Shown in pieces: positions 7,546 to 9,726 of a DNA stretch of 9,726 nt (the first letter of the stretch is position 1; every line of letters begins with the position of its first letter). The notes beneath the pieces were generated by a model. That model worked only from the letters and a program-made list of their open reading frames with translations. It had not been told where the DNA came from and did not search any database. The stretch is from Candidatus Stygibacter frigidus (GTDB lineage: Bacteria; Cloacimonadota; Cloacimonadia; Cloacimonadales; TCS61). Made by a program: the position numbers and the translations under genes. Where the stretch lies: contig JAVCCT010000001.1 of NCBI GenBank assembly GCA_030765325.1, positions 1 through 9,726 of the forward strand. The letters run 5' to 3'.

Positions 7546-9161
7546 TTACTCACCTTATAATAACTTATCATTTCCTGCAGGCGCTCTCCAAGCTGATGAA
7601 GTGAATTTACTGAGATATTTGTCTCTTGAGTTGTTGCAGCTATTTGCGAACTTGATTCGCTTATATTTTCCATTGCAATCACCACCTGATCCATCCCGAT
7701 CAATTGCTGCTGGCTGGATGAAGCAATCTGAATAGATGCCTGAGCTGCACGGGTTGTGCTTTCCGAGAGTTTTGATATTGCTTCCCGGGTAGCCTTGATC
7801 AGGTTCATACCATTATCTACCACTCTCCCTCCATCCTCTGTGGACATCACTACTTTGCTTATAGATTTCTGAACATCACTTAAAATACTGCGAACCTCTG
7901 AAGTGGCTTCTTTGGAACGGAGTGACAGATTCTTTATTTCCTGAGCAACCACTGCAAAACCGCGTCCCTGATCACCTGCTTTTGCTGCCTCGATAGCTGC
8001 ATTAACTGCCAGAATATTTGATTGCTCCGCCAGATCATTCACTGTTGCCGTGATCTCACCAATTGTGTGGCTCAATTCACTCAGATTAAGAACCACTGTG
8101 GCTATTGAATCCATCTTTTGCTTTATAATATGCATGCTTTCTACTGTTTCGATCACTGCCTTATTTCCCTCATCAGAAATTATGGCATTCTTTTTGCCTT
8201 CTGCAGAAACTTCTCCGGCTTTGCTGTTTGATACTTCCGCTGTCTGCTTCACCTGTTCGATTGTAGTTGTAGTCTCCCCTATCGCCGTAGCAGTCTGGGT
8301 GGCACTTGCTGCCAGTTGTGCTACTCCACTCATGATTTCGCTGGTGGAGGTTGATAAAACACTGATACCTTCTTTGATATCAATGAATTGCTTCTGCAAT
8401 ACTTCGGACATCCTCACCAGGGAATTCACCAGCATTCCCACCTCATCTTTACGGTTTGTTTTCTCCAGATCCACTTGTAGATCACCTGAAGCAATTTTCT
8501 CTGCTGCAAAAGTAACTTTTTGCAGGGGCAGGACAATACTTACAGTAAAATAATATGTTAATATTATTATCAGTAAGAGCCCTATTCCACCTATCCAGAG
8601 TATTGCACTATTAGTCTTTGCTGTTACACGATTGGCTTCTTTCAGATTGTCTTTCAGATGCTGTTCTTCTGAAACTGCTATTTGAGCAAAAACTTCCCGG
8701 ATCCCATCCATGATCTGCTTACCTTTACCATTAGACATCTGCTTCCGGGCAGCATCAAGTCCTTGTGTTTTTACCATATCGATACTTAGTTTCATATCAT
8801 CGAGCTTGGCATGGATAAGCTCTTCCAGCTTTTCCAGGTTTTGCCTTTGATCATCATGTCCCCTTAGCTGCGCCTTCAACTCTCTCAGATGCTCCTCAGC
8901 ATGCTCAGTAGCATGATTATAAGGTTCTAAATATTCCTCGTTTCCTGTCACCAGATATCCCCTCTGACCCGTCTCTGCACTGGAAATATGACCTTCGAAA
9001 GAACTGATATTTCCTAAAACTCTTCTTGCTTCCAGGCTTTCTTTGGCATCTTTTGACATATGCCTCACATTTCTATAAGTTACCAGGCTTAATATTAACA
9101 GTAACACAAATATTAACCCGAAACCAATTCCTAATTTAACTCCTATCCTGCATTTCCTCAT
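7542..9161 (-). CDS. Methyl-accepting chemotaxis protein with CHASE3 sensor domain
   Basis: Transmembrane receptor expected to sense a signal outside the cytoplasm and control the CheA encoded next. Using the ATG at 9161 (539 residues), TM1 is at about 10-29, the extracytoplasmic CHASE3 domain at about 33-180 with its signature ETGQRGYLVTG (63-73), TM2 at about 186-208, HAMP at about 209-262, and the MCP signalling hairpin to about 530. The tip holds EQSNILAVNAAIEAAKAG (379-396) then RGFAVVAQEI. Candidate methylation pairs are E302/Q303 and Q512/E513, near matches to the usual consensus. The C-terminus ends YYKVSK, with no CheR-tethering pentapeptide. An ATG at 9197, 12 codons upstream, would overlap cheW but has no ribosome binding site, whereas 9161 follows a perfect AAGGAGGT and puts a short basic stretch directly before TM1. 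The final TGA overlaps the cheA start as ATGA. Ligand unknown. Confidence 0.95.
   Translation of the reverse strand: MRKCRIGVKLGIGFGLIFVLLLILSLVTYRNVRHMSKDAKESLEARRVLGNISSFEGHISSAETGQRGYLVTGNEEYLEPYNHATEHAEEHLRELKAQLRGHDDQRQNLEKLEELIHAKLDDMKLSIDMVKTQGLDAARKQMSNGKGKQIMDGIREVFAQIAVSEEQHLKDNLKEANRVTAKTNSAILWIGGIGLLLIIILTYYFTVSIVLPLQKVTFAAEKIASGDLQVDLEKTNRKDEVGMLVNSLVRMSEVLQKQFIDIKEGISVLSTSTSEIMSGVAQLAASATQTATAIGETTTTIEQVKQTAEVSNSKAGEVSAEGKKNAIISDEGNKAVIETVESMHIIKQKMDSIATVVLNLSELSHTIGEITATVNDLAEQSNILAVNAAIEAAKAGDQGRGFAVVAQEIKNLSLRSKEATSEVRSILSDVQKSISKVVMSTEDGGRVVDNGMNLIKATREAISKLSESTTRAAQASIQIASSSQQQLIGMDQVVIAMENISESSSQIAATTQETNISVNSLHQLGERLQEMISYYKVSK
7549..7556 (-). promoter_or_regulatory. Ribosome binding site of cheA inside the MCP 3' end
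   Basis: AAGGTGAG on the minus strand, with AAGGTG 5 nt before the cheA ATG at 7545. It is embedded in the last MCP codons, so together with the ATGA overlap it points to translational coupling of receptor and kinase. Confidence 0.65.
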
Positions 9162-9165
9162 TCTA

Positions 9166-9173
9166 ACCTCCTT
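9166..9173 (-). promoter_or_regulatory. Ribosome binding site that fixes the MCP start
   Basis: AAGGAGGT on the minus strand, with its AGGAGG core 5 nt before the ATG at 9161-9159. It lies just after the cheW stop. No comparable site precedes the upstream ATG pair at 9197/9194, so it argues for the 539-residue form of the receptor. Confidence 0.85.
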
Positions 9174-9183
9174 GATATCCTTC

Positions 9184-9702
9184 TCAGATATCATCATCTA
9201 TGATTATTCTTTTATCTTTAAATAATTCCTGGGTATTAATAACTATCAGTCTATCACGGGTAACACCTCTCACAAGGGTTGATTTCATGCCGGCTATATT
9301 AGGAAGACTTTTCTGGATTTCCTGTAGAGGTATTCCCTCTCTGCCTATCACTTCATCACACAAAATCCCAAATTTATAATTCCCATTATGTAAAATTATC
9401 ACCCGATTCAAATTCGTGATCCCTTTATCTGGTAGTTTAAATAACTTTTTAATATCTATCACTGCCAGTATCTCACCCAGCACGTTGATCATTCCCAAAA
9501 TATAATCTGGTGTGCAGGGTATATCAGCATATCTCTTTAATGCTATCACTCTTTCCACAAATTCTGCTTCTAATCCATACATCTCATCTGCAAGATAAAA
9601 GGTCAAAAGAGAAATTGTATCATGCTGCTGCTCAATTTGCTCCTGAGTCTTACTCAATATTTTTGCCCGTTCTCTGAATATGATGTCTCTTTTCTTTTCC
9701 AT
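9184..9702 (-). CDS. cheW: CheW-like chemosensory coupling protein
   Basis: Cytoplasmic adaptor expected to link the chemoreceptor tip to the CheA kinase in a chemosensory array. The 172-residue product has a CheW domain at about residues 29-165: a start like LLTFYLADEMYGL, a central GMINVLGEILAVIDI segment (70-84) and a late GVTRDRLIVINTQELF strand. A charged 28-residue N-terminal extension (RDIIFRERAKILSK at 5-18) precedes it, a form I associate with CheW proteins of non-flagellar chemosensory clusters. Oddity: the family's N-x-R-G motif reads N73-V-L75-G76, so the usual arginine is leucine. The ATG at 9702 has only a weak purine-rich stretch upstream, and the frame stays open through the eight codons to the window edge, so the true start could lie outside. 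It is the first visible gene of the operon; its TGA lies 22 nt before the preferred MCP start. Family assignment is firm; the start is uncertain. Confidence 0.88.
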   Translation of the reverse strand: MEKKRDIIFRERAKILSKTQEQIEQQHDTISLLTFYLADEMYGLEAEFVERVIALKRYADIPCTPDYILGMINVLGEILAVIDIKKLFKLPDKGITNLNRVIILHNGNYKFGILCDEVIGREGIPLQEIQKSLPNIAGMKSTLVRGVTRDRLIVINTQELFKDKRIIIDDDI

Positions 9703-9726
9703 ATTTTTTATCTCTTGGTTTTTTCC

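Noticed and set aside
8050..8553. A 167-codon plus-strand open frame opposite the MCP gene
   Set aside because: It mirrors the low-complexity Ala/Ser/Thr-rich signalling domain; the predicted peptide is hydrophobic only as a by-product of the reverse complement. The minus-strand receptor is unambiguous.

Overview
The window carries one tightly packed, six-gene unit, all on the minus strand and read from the right edge to the left. By eye the DNA is moderately AT-rich (roughly 40% G+C). Strong AGGAGG-type ribosome binding sites, ATGA and TAAATG gene junctions, and a membrane-spanning chemoreceptor fit a free-living bacterium. Nothing pins the phylum; I lean weakly to a Gram-negative anaerobe-like lineage, and this is inference only.

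Layout in reading order: cheW-like coupling protein (9702-9184); chemoreceptor (MCP) with a CHASE3 sensor domain (best start 9161, end 7542); hybrid CheA kinase with a C-terminal receiver domain (7545-5203); CheB methylesterase (5202-4129); a receiver-PAS-PP2C (SpoIIE/RsbU-type) response regulator that appears to start at a non-canonical codon (4114-1931); and an M3-family oligoendopeptidase F (1915-149). Spacings are 22 nt, a 4-nt overlap, 0 nt, 14 nt and 15 nt, so the genes are almost certainly co-transcribed from a promoter beyond the right edge. No stretch over 300 bases lacks a gene. The only real intergenic DNA is the leftmost 148 bases, which hold a strong terminator-like hairpin and, further left, a G+C-richer stretch with two competing inverted repeats.

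Likely working model: the CHASE3 receptor and the CheW-like coupler control the hybrid CheA. CheA has no visible P2 (CheY/CheB docking) domain and carries its own receiver. The CheB provides adaptation. The downstream receiver-PAS-phosphatase protein looks like the output, so signalling may end in Ser/Thr dephosphorylation (a partner-switching pathway) or a related developmental or stress response instead of flagellar switching. No CheR, CheY or flagellar gene is in view. The peptidase is co-transcribed but has no evident mechanistic link.

Most notable points: the probable ATA (or ATT) start codon of the phosphatase regulator; its unassigned C-terminal domain of about 130 residues; the CheW-like protein lacking the conserved arginine of the NxRG motif; and the re-assigned MCP start. 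I found no clearly unprecedented system. The unusual aspect is a chemosensory array wired to a PP2C output.
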